NCBI GenBank assembly: GCA_013076295.1
Contig: RQOL01000448.1
Span: forward strand, 1 to 64,000
Reading direction: 5' to 3'
Length of the DNA stretch: 64,000 nt
From: Sanderia malayensis
Taxonomy: Eukaryota > Cnidaria > Scyphozoa > Semaeostomeae > Pelagiidae
Shown: piece after piece, positions 10,761-24,969 of the stretch
Layout: the number at the start of each line of letters is the position of its first letter
Numbering within the stretch: position 1 is the first letter of the stretch
Notes under the pieces: model-generated
The model's input: the letters and a program-made list of their open reading frames with translations, nothing else
What the model was told of the DNA's origin: nothing
Databases searched by the model: none
Position numbers and translations under genes: made by a program

Positions 10761-13700
10761 GTTTGAACTGTAAGAAACTAACATCATGTGCAATTAGTGT
10801 GCAGTAATATTAATATCACTGCAAACAAGCAAATGCATATGTAATTTACTTAGTTTCAGCTGTAATAACTTAAAATCATGTGCAATTGGTGTGCAGTAAT
10901 GTTAAAATTGGTGAAAACAAGCAAGTGCATGTGTAATTTACTTAGTTTGAGCTGTAAGAACCTAACATCATGTGCCATTAGTGTGCAGTATTGTTAATAT
11001 CACTGAAAACAAGCAAATGCATGTGTAATTTACTTAGTTTGAGCTGTAACAATATAAATTCATGTGCAATTAGTGTGCAGTAATGTTAATAACACTGAAA
11101 ACAAGCAAATGCATGTGTATTTTACTTAGTTTCAGCTGTAATAACGTGGCTTGACGTGCAATTAGTGTGCAGTAATGTTAGTATCACTGAAAACAAGCAA
11201 ATGCATGTGTATTTTACTTAGTTTCAGCTGTAATAACGTGGATTCATGTGCGATTAGTGTGCAGTAATGTTAATATCACTGAAAACAAGCAAATGCATTT
11301 GTATTTTACTTAGTTTCAGCTGTAATAACGTGGATTCGTGTGCAATTAGTGTGCAGTATTAATAATATCACTGAAAACAAGCAAATGCATGTGTATTTTA
11401 CTTAGTTTCAGGTGCAATAATATGGCTTCATGTGCAATTTGTGTGCAGTAATGTTAATATCACTGAAAACAAGCAAATGCATGTGTATTTTACTTAGTTT
11501 CAGCTGTAATAACGTGGATTCATGTGCATTTAGTGTGCAGTAATGTTAATATCACTGAAAACAAGCAAATGCATGTGTATTTTACTTGGTTTCAGTTGTA
11601 ATAATGTGGCTTCTTGTGCAATTAGTGTGCAGTAATATTAATATCAGTGAAAACAAGCAAAAGCATTTGTATTTTACTTAGCTTCAGCTGTAATAACGTG
11701 GATTCATGTGCAATTAGTGTGCAGTAATGTTAAAATTTGTGAAAACAAGCAAGTGCATGTGTAATTTACTTAGTTTGAACTGTAAGAACCTAACATCATG
11801 TGCAATTAGTGTGCAGTAATATTAATATCACTGCAAACAAGCCAATGCATATGTAATTTATTTAGTTTCAGCTGCAATAACTTAAAATCATGTGCAATTG
11901 GTGTGCAGTAATGTTAAAATTGGTGAAAACAAGCAAGTGCATGTGTAATTTACTTAGTTTGAGCTGTAAGAATTTAACATCATGTGCAATTAGTGTGCAG
12001 TATTGTTAATATCACTGAAAACAAGCAATTGCATGTGTAATTTACTTAGTTTGAGCTGTAACAATATAAATTCATGTGCAATTAGTGTGCAGTAATGTTA
12101 ATAACACTGAAAACAAGCAAATGCATGTGTATTTTACTTAGTTTCAGCTGTAATAACGTGGCTTGATGTGCAATTAGTGTGCAGTAATGTTAGTATCACT
12201 GAAAACAAGCAAATGCATGTGTATTTTGCTTAGTTTCAGCTGTAATAACGTGGATTCATGTGCAATTAGTGTGCAGTAATGTTAATATCACTGAAAACAA
12301 GCAAATGCATGTCTATTTTACTTAGTTTCAGCTGTAATAACGTGGATTCATGTGCATTTAGTGTGGAGTAATGTTAATATCACTGAAAACAAGCAAATGC
12401 ATGTTTATTTTACTTGGTTTCAGCTGTAATAATGTGGCTTCTTGTGCAATTAGTGTGCAGTAATATTAATATCAGCGAAAACAAGCAAATGCATTTGTAT
12501 TTTACTTAGCTTCAGCTGTAATAACGTGGATTCATGTGCAATTAGTGTGCAGTAATGTTAAAATTGGTGAAAACAAGCAAGTGCATGTGTAATTTACTTA
12601 GTTTGAACTGTAAGAACCTAACATCATGTGGAATTAGTGTCCAGTAATATTAATATCACTGCAAACAAGCAAATGCATATGTAATTTACTTAGTTTTAGC
12701 TGTAATAACTTAAAATCATGTGCAATTGGTGTGCAGTAATGTTAAAATTGGTGAAAACAAGCAAGTGCATGTGTAATTTACTTAGTTTGAGCTGTAAGAA
12801 CCTAACATCATGTGCCATTAGTGTGCAGTATTGTTAATATCACTGAAAACAAGCAAATGCATGTGTAATTTACTTAGTTTGAGCTGTAACAATATAAATT
12901 CATGTGCAATTAGTGTGCAGTAATGTTAATAACACTGAAAACAAGCAAATGCATGTGTATTTTACTTAGTTTCAGCTGTAATAACGTGGCTTGACGTGCA
13001 ATTAGTGTGCAGTAATGTTTGTATCACTGAAAACCAGCAAATGCATGTGTATTTTACTTAGTTTCAGCTGTAATAACGTGGATTCATGTGCGATTAGTGT
13101 GCAGTAATGTTAATATCACTGAAAACAAGCAAATGCATTTGTATTTTACTTAGTTTCAGCTGTAATAACGTGGATTCGTGTGCAATTAGTGTGCAGTATT
13201 AATAATATCACTGAAAACAAGCAAATGCATGTGTATTTTACTTAGTTTCAGGTGCAATAATGTGGCTTCTTGTGCAATTAGTGTGCAGTAATATTAATAT
13301 CAGCGAAAACAAGCAAATGCATTTGTATTTTACTTAGCTTCAGCTGTAATAACGTGGATTCATGTGCAATTAGTGTGCAGTAATGTTAATATCACTGAAA
13401 ACAAGCAAATGCATGTGTATTTTACTTGGTTTCAGTTGTAATAATGTGGCTTCTTGTGCAATTAGTGTGCAGTAATATTAATATCAGTGAAAACAAGCAA
13501 ATGCATTTGTATTTTACTTAGCTTCAGCTGTAATAACGTGGATTCATGTGCAATTAGTGTGCAGTAATGTTAAAATTTGTGAAAACAAGCAAGTGCATGT
13601 GTAATTTACTTAGTTTGAACTGTAAGAACCTAACATCATGTGCAATTAGTGTGCAGTAATATTAATATCACTGCAAACAAGCAAATGCATATGTAATTTA

Positions 13701-16279
13701 CTTAGTTTCAGCTGTAATAACTTAAAATCATGTGCAATTGGTGTGCAGTAATGTTAAAATTGGTGAAAACAAGCAAGTGCATGTGTAATTTACTTAGTTT
13801 GAGCTGTAAGAATTTAACATCATGTGCAATTAGTGTGCAGTATTGTTAATATCACTGAAAACAAGCAATTGCATGTGTAATTTACTTAGTTTGAGCTGTA
13901 ACAATATAAATTCATGTGCAATTAGTGTGCAGTAATGTTAATAACACTGAAAACAAGCAAATGCATGTGTATTTTACTTAGTTTCAGCTGTAATAACGTG
14001 GCTTGATGTGCAATTAGTGTGCAGTAATGTTAGTATCACTGAAAACAAGCAAATGCATGTGTATTTTGCTTAGTTTCAGCTGTAATAACGTGGATTCATG
14101 TGCAATTAGTGTGCAGTAATGTTAATATCACTGAAAACAAGCAAATGCATGTCTATTTTACTTAGTTTCAGCTGTAATAACGTGGATTCATGTGCATTTA
14201 GTGTGGAGTAATGTTAATATCACTGAAAACAAGCAAATGCATGTTTATTTTACTTGGTTTCAGCTGTAATAATGTGGCTTCTTGTGCAATTAGTGTGCAG
14301 TAATATTAATATCAGCGAAAACAAGCAAATGCATTTGTATTTTACTTAGCTTCAGCTGTAATAACGTGGATTCATGTGCAATTAGTGTGCAGTAATGTTA
14401 AAATTGGTGAAAACAAGCAAGTGCATGTGTAATTTACTTAGTTTGAACTGTAAGAACCTAACATCATGTGGAATTAGTGTCCAGTAATATTAATATCACT
14501 GCAAACAAGCAAATGCATATGTAATTTACTTAGTTTTAGCTGTAATAACTTAAAATCATGTGCAATTGGTGTGCAGTAATGTTAAAATTGGTGAAAACAA
14601 GCAAGTGCATGTGTAATTTACTTAGTTTGAGCTGTAAGAACCTAACATCATGTGCCATTAGTGTGCAGTATTGTTAATATCACTGAAAACAAGCAAATGC
14701 ATGTGTAATTTACTTAGTTTGAGCTGTAACAATATAAATTCATGTGCAATTAGTGTGCAGTAATGTTAATAACACTGAAAACAAGCAAATGCATGTGTAT
14801 TTTACTTAGTTTCAGCTGTAATAACGTGGCTTGACGTGCAATTAGTGTGCAGTAATGTTAGTATCACTGAAAACAAGCAAATGCATGTGTATTTTACTTA
14901 GTTTCAGCTGTAATAACGTGGATTCATGTGCGATTAGTGTGCAGTAATGTTAAAAAACTGAAAACAAGCAAATGCATTTGTATTTTACTTAGTTTCAGCT
15001 GTAATAACGTGGATTCGTGTGCAATTAGTGTGCAGTATTAATAATATCACTGAAAACAAGCAAATGCATGTGTATTTTACTTAGTTTCAGGTGCAATAAT
15101 ATGGCTTCATGTGCAATTTGTGTGCAGTAATGTTAATATCACTGAAAACAAGCAAATGCATGTGTATTTTACTTAGTTTCAGCTGTAATAACGTGGATTC
15201 ATGTGCATTTAGTGTGCAGTAATGTTAATATCACTGAAAACAAGCAAATGCATGTGTATTTTACTTGGTTTCAGTTGTAATAATGTGGCTTCTTGTGCAA
15301 TTAGTGTGCAGTAATATTAATATCAGTGAAAACAAGCAAATGCATTTGTATTTTACTTAGCTTCAGCTGTAATAACGTGGATTCATGTGCAGTTAGTGTG
15401 CAGTAATGTTAAAATTTGTGAAAACAAGCAAGTGCATGTGTAATTTACTTAGTTTGAACTGTAAGAACCTAACATCATGTGCAATTAGTGTGCAGTAATA
15501 TTAATATCACTGCAAACAAGCCAATGCATATGTAATTTATTTAGTTTCAGCTGCAATAACTTAAAATCATGTGCAATTGGTGTGCAGTAATGTTTAAATT
15601 GGTGAAAACAAGCAAGTGCATGTGTAATTTACTTAGTTTGAGCTGTAAGAATTTAACATCATGTGCAATTAGGGTGCAGTATTGTTAATATCACTGAAAA
15701 CAAGCAATTGCATGTGTAATTTACTTAGTTTGAGCTGTAACAATATAAATTCATGTGCAATTAGTGTGCAGTAATGTTAATAACACTGAAAACAAGCAAA
15801 TGCATGTGTATTTTACTTAGTTTCAGCTGTAATAACGTGGCTTGATGTGCAATTAGTGTGCAGTAATGTTAGTATCACTGAAAACAAGCAAATGCATGTG
15901 TATTTTACTTAGTTTCAGCTGTAATAACGTGGATTCATGTGCAATTAGTGTGCAGTAATGTTAATATCACTGAAAACAAGCAAATGCATGTCTATTTTAC
16001 TTAGTTTCAGCTGTAATAACGTGGATTCATGTGCATTTAGTGTGGAGTAATGTTAATATCACTGAAAACAAGCAAATGCATGTTTATTTTACTTGGTTTC
16101 AGCTGTAATAATGTGGCTTCTTGTGCAATTAGTGTGCAGTAATATTAATATCAGCGAAAACAAGCAAATGCATTTGTATTTTACTTAGCTTCAGCTGTAA
16201 TAACGTGGATTCATGTGCAATTAGTGTGCAGTAATGTTAAAATTGGTGAAAACAAGCAAGTGCATGTGTAATTTACTTA
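10761..16279. repeat. 1,840-bp higher-order repeat, three tandem copies (11+9 monomers)
   Basis: GTTTGAACTGTAAGAA marks the period: it lies at 10761, 11773, 12601, 13613, 14441 and 16280. Spacings alternate 1,012 and 828 bp (11 and 9 monomers), giving 1,840 bp per copy; the third copy is 1,839 bp because of a one-base loss near 14952 (GTTAAAAAACTG). The variant TGTGCCATTAGTG marks the same phase at 10971, 12811 and 14651. Copies are almost identical in the lines compared, far closer to each other than neighbouring monomers are. Confidence 0.9.
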
Positions 16280-19200
16280 GTTTGAACTGTAAGAACCTAA
16301 CATCATGTGGAATTAGTGTCCAGTAATATTAATATCACTGCAAACAAGCAAATGCATATGTAATTTACTTAGTTTCAGCTGTAATAACTTAAAATCATGT
16401 GCAATTGGTGTGCAGTAATGTTAAAATTGGTGAAAACAAGCAAGTGCATGTGTAATTTACTTAGTTTGAGCTGTAAGAACCTAACATCATGTGCAATTAG
16501 TGTGCAGTATTGTTAATATCACTGAAAACAAGCAAATGCATGTGTAATTTACTTAGTTTGAGCTGTAACAATATAAATTCATGTGCAATTAGTGTGCAGT
16601 AATGTTAATAACACTGGAAACAAGCAAATGCATGTGTATTTTACTTAGTTTCAGCTGTAATAACGTGGCTTGATGTGCAATTAGTGTGCAGTAATGTTAG
16701 TATCACTGAAAACAAGCAAATGCATGTGTATTTTACTTAGTTTCAGCTGTAATAACGTGGATTCATGTGCAATTAGTGTGCAGTTATGTTAATATCACTG
16801 AAAACAAGCAAATGCATTTGTATTTTACTTAGTTTCGGCTGTAATAACGTGGATTCGTGTGCAATTAGTGTGCAGTATTAATAATATCACTGAAAACAAG
16901 CAAATGCATGTGTATTTTACTTAGTTTCAGGTGCAATAATGTGGCTTCATGTGCAATTTGTGTGCAGTAATGTTAATATCACTGGAAACAAGCAAATGCA
17001 TGTGTATTTTACTTAGTTTCAGCTGTAATAACGTGGATTCATGTGCAATTAGTGTGCAGTAATGTTAATATCACTGAAAACAAGCAAATGTATGTGTGTT
17101 TTCCTTAGTTTCACCTGTAATAATGTGGCTTCATGTGCAATTAGTGTGCAGTAATATTAATATCACTGAAAACAAGCAAATGCATTTGTATTTTGCTTAG
17201 TTTCAGCTGTAATAACGTGGATTCATGGGCATTTAGTGTGCAGTAATGTTAATATCACTGAAAACAAGCAAAGGCATGAGTATTTCACTTAGTTTCAGCT
17301 GTACTAATGTCGCTTCATGTGAAATTAGTGTGCAGTAATGTTAAAATCACTGAAAACAAGCAAATGCATGTGTCATTTACTTAGTTTCAGCTGTAATAAC
17401 TTAAAATCATGTGCAATTAGTGTGCAGTAATGTTAAAATTGGTGAAAACAAGCAAGTGCATGTGTAATTTAGTTTGAGCTGTAATAACGTGGATTCATGT
17501 GCAATTAGTGTGCAGTATTAATAATATCACTGAAAACAAGCAAATGCATGTGTATTTTACTTAGTTTCAGGTGCAATAATATGGCTTCATGTGCAATTTG
17601 TGTGCAGTAATGTTAATATCACTGAAAACAAGCAAATGCATGTGTATTTTACTTAGTTTCAGCTGTAATAACGTGGATTCATGTGCAATTAGTGTGCAGT
17701 AATGTTAAAATTTGTGAAAACAAGCAAGTGCATGTGTAATTTACTTAGTTTGAACTGTAAGAACCTAACATCATGTGCAATTAGTGTGCAGTAATATTAA
17801 TATCACTGCAAACAAGCCAATGCATATGTAATTTATTTAGTTTCAGCTGCAATAACTTAAAATCATGTGCAATTGGTGTGCAGTAATGTTTAAATTGGTA
17901 AAAACAAGCAAGTGCATGTGTAATTTACTTAGTTTGAGCTGTAAGAATTTAACATCATGTGCAATTAGTGTGCAGTATTGTTAATATCACTGAAAACAAG
18001 CAATTGCATGTGTAATTTACTTAGTTTGAGCTGTAACAATATAAATTCATGTGCAATTAGTGTGCAGTAATGTTAATAACACTGAAAACAAGCAAATGCA
18101 TGTGTATTTTACTTAGTTTCAGCTGTAATAACGTGGCTTGATGTGCAATTAGTGTGCAGTAATGTTAGTATCACTGAAAACAAGCAAATGCATGTGTATT
18201 TTACTTAGTTTCAGCTGTAATAACGTGGATTCATGTGCAATTAGTGTGCAGTAATGTTAATATCACTGAAAACAAGCAAATGCATGTCTATTTTACTTAG
18301 TTTCAGCTGTAATAACGTGGATTCATGTGCATTTAGTGTGGAGTAATGTTAATATCACTGAAAACAAGCAAATGCATGTTTATTTTACTTGGTTTCAGCT
18401 GTAATAATGTGGCTTCTTGTGCAATTAGTGTGCAGTAATATTAATATCAGCGAAAACAAGCAAATGCATTTGTATTTTACTTAGCTTCAGCTGTAATAAC
18501 GTGGATTCATGTGCAATTAGTGTGCAGTAATGTTAAAATTGGTGAAAACAAGCAAGTGCATGTGTAATTTACTTAGTTTGAACTGTAAGAACCTAACATC
18601 ATGTGGAATTAGTGTCCAGTAATATTAATATCACTGCAAACAAGCAAATGCATATGTAATTTACTTAGTTTCAGCTGTAATAACTTAAAATCGTGTGCAA
18701 TTGGTGTGCAGTAATGTTAAAATTGGTGAAAACAAGCAAGTGCATGTGTAATTTACTTAGTTTGAGCTGTAAGAACCTAACATCATGTGCAATTAGTGTG
18801 CAGTATTGTTAATATCACTGAAAACAAGCAAATGCATGTGTAATTTACTTAGTTTGAGCTGTAACAATATAAATTCATGTGCAATTAGTGTGCAGTAATG
18901 TTAATAACACTGGAAACAAGCAAATGCATGTGTATTTTACTTAGTTTCAGCTGTAATAACGTGGCTTGATGTGCAATTAGTGTGCAGTAATGTTAGTATC
19001 ACTGAAAACAAGCAAATGCATGTGTATTTTACTTAGTTTCAGCTGTAATAACGTGGATTCATGTGCAATTAGTGTGCAGTTATGTTAATATCACTGAAAA
19101 CAAGCAAATGCATTTGTATTTTACTTAATTTCGGCTGTAATAACGTGGATTCGTGTGCAATTAGTGTGCAGTATTAATAATATCACTGAAAACAAGCAAA

Positions 19201-19765
19201 TGCATGTGTATTTTACTTAGTTTCAGGTGCAATAATGTGGCTTCATGTGCAATTTGTGTGCAGTAATGTTAATATCACTGGAAACAAGCAAATGCATGTG
19301 TATTTTACTTAGTTTCAGCTGTAATAACGTGGATTCATGTGCAATTAGTGTGCAGTAATGTTAATATCACTGAAAACAAGCAAATGTATGTGTGTTTTCC
19401 TTAGTTTCACCTGTAATAATGTGGCTTCATGTGCAATTAGTGTGCAGTAATATTAATATCACTGAAAACAAGCAAATGCATTTGTATTTTGCTTAGTTTC
19501 AGCTGTAATAACGTGGATTCATGGGCATTTAGTGTGCAGTAATGTTAATATCACTGAAAACAAGCAAAGGCATGAGTATTTCACTTAGTTTCAGCTGTAC
19601 TAATGTCGCTTCATGTGAAATTAGTGTGCAGTAATGTTAAAATCACTGAAAACAAGCAAATGCATGTGTCATTTACTTAGTTTCAGCTGTAATAACTTAA
19701 AATCATGTGCAATTAGTGTGCAGTAATGTTAAAATTGGTGAAAACAAGCAAGTGCATGTGTAATT
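15360..19765. repeat. 2,296-bp tandem duplication in the satellite
   Basis: Landmarks repeat at 2,296 bp: TGTTTAAATT at 15591 and 17887, and GTTTTCCTTAG at 17098 and 19394. The length is 25 monomers less 4 bp, explained by one 88-bp monomer per copy (near 17463 and 19759). Copy 1 is about 15360-17655; copy 2 is about 17656-19765 and is cut short, since it departs from copy 1 after the 88-bp monomer. Its left part overlaps the third 1,840-bp copy, so this duplication was built on top of that block. Confidence 0.85.
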
Positions 19766-20019
19766 TAGTTTCAGCTGTAATAACGTGGATTCATGTGAAA
19801 TTTGTGTGCAGTAATGTTAATATCACTGAAAAGAAGCAAATGCATGTGTAATTTACTTAGTTTTAGCAGTAAAAACGTTGATTCATGTACAATTAGTGTG
19901 CAGTAATGTTAATATACCTGAAAACAAGCAAATGCATGAAGTAATTTACTTAGCTTCAGCTGTTTTAACGTGGATTCATGTGCAATTTGTGTGCAGTAAA
20001 GTTAATATCACTGCAAACA

Positions 20020-23000
20020 AGCAAATGCATGTGTATTTTACTTAGTTTCAGCTGTAATAACGTGGATTCATGTGCAATTAGTGTGCAGTAATGTTAATAT
20101 CACTGAAAACAATCAAATGCACGTGTATTTTACTTAGTTTCAGCTGTAATAACGTGGATTCATGTGCATTTAGTGTGCAGTAATGCTAATATCACTGAAA
20201 ACAAGCAAATGCATGTGTATTTTACTTGGTTTCAGCTGTAATAATGTGGCTTCTTGTGCAATAAGTGTGCAGTAATATTAATATCAGGGAAAACAAGCAA
20301 ATGCATTTGTATTTCATTTAGCCTCAGCTGTAATAACGTGGATTCATGTGCAATTAGTGTGCAGTAATGTTAAAATTGGTGAAAACAAGCAAGTGCATGT
20401 GTAATTTACTTAGTTTGAACTGGAAGAACCTAACATCATGTGCAATTAGTGTGCAGTAATATTAATATCACTGCAAACAAGCAAAAGCATATGTAATTTA
20501 CTTAGTACAGCTGTAATAACTTAAAATCATGTGCAATTGGTGTGCAGTAATGTTAAAATTGGTGAAAACAAGCAAGTGCATGTGTATTTTACTTAGTTTC
20601 AGCTGTAATAACGTGGCTTGATGTGCAATTAGTGTGCAGTAATGTTAATATCACTGGAAACAAGCAAATGCATGTGTATTTTACTTAGTTTCAGCTGTAA
20701 TAACGTGGATTCATGTGCAATTAGTGTGCAGTATTAATAATATCACTGAAAACAAGCAAATGCATGTGTATTTTACTTAGTTTCAGCTGCAATAATGTGG
20801 CTTCATGTGCAATTTGTGTGCAGTAATGTTAAAATCACTGGAAACAAGCAAATGCATGTGTATTTTACTTAGTTTCAGCTGTAATAACGTGGATTCATGT
20901 GCAATTAGTGTGCAGTAATGTTAATATCACTGAAAACAAGCAAATGTATGTGTATTTTGCTTAGTTTGAGCTGTAATAACGTGGATTCGTGTGCATTTAG
21001 TGTGCAGTAATGTTAATATCACTGAAAACAAGCAAAGGCATGGGTATTTCACTTAGTTTCAGCTGTACTAATGTCGCTTCATGTGAAATTAGTGTGCAGT
21101 AATGTTAAATTCACTGAAAACAAGCAAATGCATGTTTAATTTACTCAGTTTCAGCTGTAATAATTTAAATTGATGTGCAATTAGTGTGGAGTATTGTTAA
21201 TGTCACTGAAAACAAGCAAATGCATGTGTATTTTAATTAGTTTGAGCTGTAACAACTTAAATTCATGTGCAATTAGTGTGCAGTAATGATAAAATTGGTG
21301 AAAACCAGCAAGTGCATGTATAATTTACTTAGTTTGAGCTGTAAGAACCTAACATGATGTGCAATTAGTGTGCAGTAATGTTAATATCACTGAAAACAAG
21401 CAAATGCATGTGTCTTTTACTTAGTTTCAGCTGTAATAACGTGGATTCATGTGCAATTAGTGTGCAGTATTAATAATATCACTGAAAACAAGCAAATGCA
21501 TGTGTATTTTACTTAGTTTCAGCTGCAATAATGTGGCTTCTTGTGCAATTAGTGTGCAGTAATATTAATATCAGTGAAAACAAGCAAAGGCATTTGTATT
21601 TTACTTAGCTTCAGCTGTAATAACGTGGATTCATGTGCAATTAGTGTGCAGTATTAATAATATCACTGCAAACAAGCAAATACATATGTAATTTACTTAG
21701 TTTCAGCTGTAATAACTTAAAATCATGTGCAATTGGTGTGCAGTAATGTTAAAATTGGTGAAAACAAGAAAGTGCATGTGTAATTTACTTAGTTTGAGCT
21801 GTAAAAACCTAACATCATGTGCAATTAGTGTGCAGTATTGTTAATATCACTGAAAACAAGCAAATGCATGTGTAATTTACTTAGTTTGAGCTGTAACAAT
21901 ATAAATTCATGTGCAATTAGTGTGCAGTAATGTTAATAACACTGAAAACAAGCAAATGCATGTGTATTTTACTTAGTTTCAGCTGTAATAACGTGGCTTG
22001 ATGTGCAATTAGTGTGCAGTAATGTTAGTATCACTGAAAACAAGCAAATGCATGTGTATTTTACTTAGTTTCAGCTGTAATAACGTGGATCCATGTGCAA
22101 TTAGTGTGCAGTAATGTTAATATCACTGAAAACAAGCAAATGCATTTGTATTTTACTTAGTTTCAGCTGTAATAACGTGGATTCGTGTGCAATTAGTGTG
22201 CAGTATTAATAATATCACTGAAAACAAGCAAATGCATGTGTATTTTACTTAGTTTCAGGTGCAATAATGTGGCTTCATGTGCAATTTGTGTGCAGTAATG
22301 TTAATATCACTGGAAACAAGCAAATGCATGTGTATTTTACTTAGTTTCAGCTGTAATAACGTGGATTCATGTGCAATTAGTGTGCAGTAATGTTAATATC
22401 ACTGAAAACAATCAAATGCACGTGTATTTTACTTAGTTTCAGCTGTAATAACGTGGATTCATGTGCATTTAGTGTGCAGTAATGCTAATATCACTGAAAA
22501 CAAGCAAATGCATGTGTATTTTACTTGGTTTCAGCTGTAATAATGTGGCTTCTTGTGCAATAAGTGTGCAGTAATATTAAAATCAGGGAAAACAAGCAAA
22601 TGCATTTGTATTTCATTTAGCTTCAGCTGTAATAACGTGGATTCATGTGCAATTAGTGTGCAGTAATGTTAAAATTGGTGAAAACAAGCAAGTGCATGTG
22701 TAATTTACTTAGTTTGAACTGGAAGAACCTAACATCATGTGCAATTAGTGTGCAGTAATATTAATATCACTGCAAACAAGCAAAAGCATATGTAATTTAC
22801 TTAGTACAGCTGTAATAACTTAAAATCATGTGCAATTGGTGTGCAGTAATGTTAAAATTGGTGAAAACAAGCAAGTGCATGTGTATTTTACTTAGTTTCA
22901 GCTGTAATAACGTGGCTTGATGTGCAATTAGTGTGCAGTAATGTTAATATCACTGGAAACAAGCAAATGCATGTGTATTTTACTTAGTTTCAGCTGTAAT

Positions 23001-24690
23001 AACGTGGATTCATGTGCAATTAGTGTGCAGTATTAATAATATCACTGAAAACAAGCAAATGCATGTGTATTTTACTTAGTTTCAGCTGCAATAATGTGGC
23101 TTCATGTGCAATTTGTGTGCAGTAATGTTAAAATCACTGGAAACAAGCAAATGCATGTGTATTTTACTTAGTTTCAGCTGTAATAACGTGGATTCATGTG
23201 CAATTAGTGTGCAGTAATGTTAATATCACTGAAAACAAGCAAATGTATGTGTATTTTGCTTAGTTTGAGCTGTAATAACGTGGATTCGTGTGCATTTAGT
23301 GTGCAGTAATGTTAATATCACTGAAAACAAGCAAAGGCATGGGTATTTCACTTAGTTTCAGCTGTACTAATGTCGCTTCATGTGAAATTAGTGTGCAGTA
23401 ATGTTAAATTCACTGAAAACAAGCAAATGCATGTTTAATTTACTCAGTTTCAGCTGTAATAATTTAAATTGATGTGCAATTAGTGTGGAGTATTGTTAAT
23501 GTCACTGAAAACAAGCAAATGCATGTGTATTTTAATTAGTTTGAGCTGTAACAACTTAAATTCATGTGCAATTAGTGTGCAGTAATGATAAAATTGGTGA
23601 AAACCAGCAAGTGCATGTATAATTTACTTAGTTTGAGCTGTAAGAACCTAACATGATGTGCAATTAGTGTGCAGTAATGTTAATATCACTGAAAACAAGC
23701 AAATGCATGTGTCTTTTACTTAGTTTCAGCTGTAATAACGTGGATTCATGTGCAATTAGTGTGCAGTATTAATAATATCACTGAAAACAAGCAAATGCAT
23801 GTGTATTTTACTTAGTTTCAGCTGCAATAATGTGGCTTCTTGTGCAATTAGTGTGCAGTAATATTAATATCAGTGAAAACAAGCAAAGGCATTTGTATTT
23901 TACTTAGCTTCAGCTGTAATAACGTGGATTCATGTGCAATTAGTGTGCAGTATTAATAATATCACTGCAAACAAGCAAATACATATGTAATTTACTTAGT
24001 TTCAGCTGTAATAACTTAAAATCATGTGCAATTGGTGTGCAGTAATGTTAAAATTGGTGAAAACAAGAAAGTGCATGTGTAATTTACTTAGTTTGAGCTG
24101 TAAAAACCTAACATCATGTGCAATTAGTGTGCAGTATTGTTAATATCACTGAAAACAAGCAAATGCATGTGTAATTTACTTAGTTTGAGCTGTAACAATA
24201 TAAATTCATGTGCAATTAGTGTGCAGTAATGTTAATAACACTGAAAACAAGCAAATGCATGTGTATTTTACTTAGTTTCAGCTGTAATAACGTGGCTTGA
24301 TGTGCAATTAGTGTGCAGTAATGTTAGTATCACTGAAAACAAGCAAATGCATGTGTATTTTACTTAGTTTCAGCTGTAATAACGTGGATCCATGTGCAAT
24401 TAGTGTGCAGTAATGTTAATATCACTGAAAACAAGCAAATGCATTTGTATTTTACTTAGTTTCAGCTGTAATAACGTGGATTCGTGTGCAATTAGTGTGC
24501 AGTATTAATAATATCACTGAAAACAAGCAAATGCATGTGTATTTTACTTAGTTTCAGGTGCAATAATGTGGCTTCATGTGCAATTTGTGTGCAGTAATGT
24601 TAATATCACTGGAAACAAGCAAATGCATATGTATTTTACTTAGTTTCAGCTGTAATAACGTGGATTCATGTGCAATTAGTGTGCAGTAAT
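20020..24690. repeat. 2,299-bp tandem duplication in the satellite
   Basis: Rare variants recur at exactly 2,299 bp: TAATGCTAATATC at 20181 and 22480, and GGATCCATGTGC near 22087 and 24386. Copy 1 is about 20020-22320 and copy 2 about 22320-24620, with agreement fading by about 24690. The content (GTGTCTTTTAC, AAACCAGCAAGTGC, AACAAGAAAGTGC) is related to 37.6-39.3 kb and 50.5-52.2 kb, so this block was also copied over longer distances. Confidence 0.85.
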
Positions 24691-24969
24691 GTTAATATCA
24701 CTGAAAACAAGCAAATGTATGAGTATTTTACTTAGTTTCACCTGTAATAATGTGGCTTCATGTGCAATTACTGTGCAGTAATATTAATATCACTGAAAAC
24801 AAGCAAATGCATTTGTATTTTGCTTAGTTTCAGCTGTAATAACGTGGATTCATGGGCATTTAGTGTGCAGTAATGTTAATATCACTGAAAACAAGCAAAG
24901 GCATGGGTATTTCACTTAGTTTCAGCTGTACTAATGTCGCTTCATGTGAAATTAGTGTGCAGTAATGTT

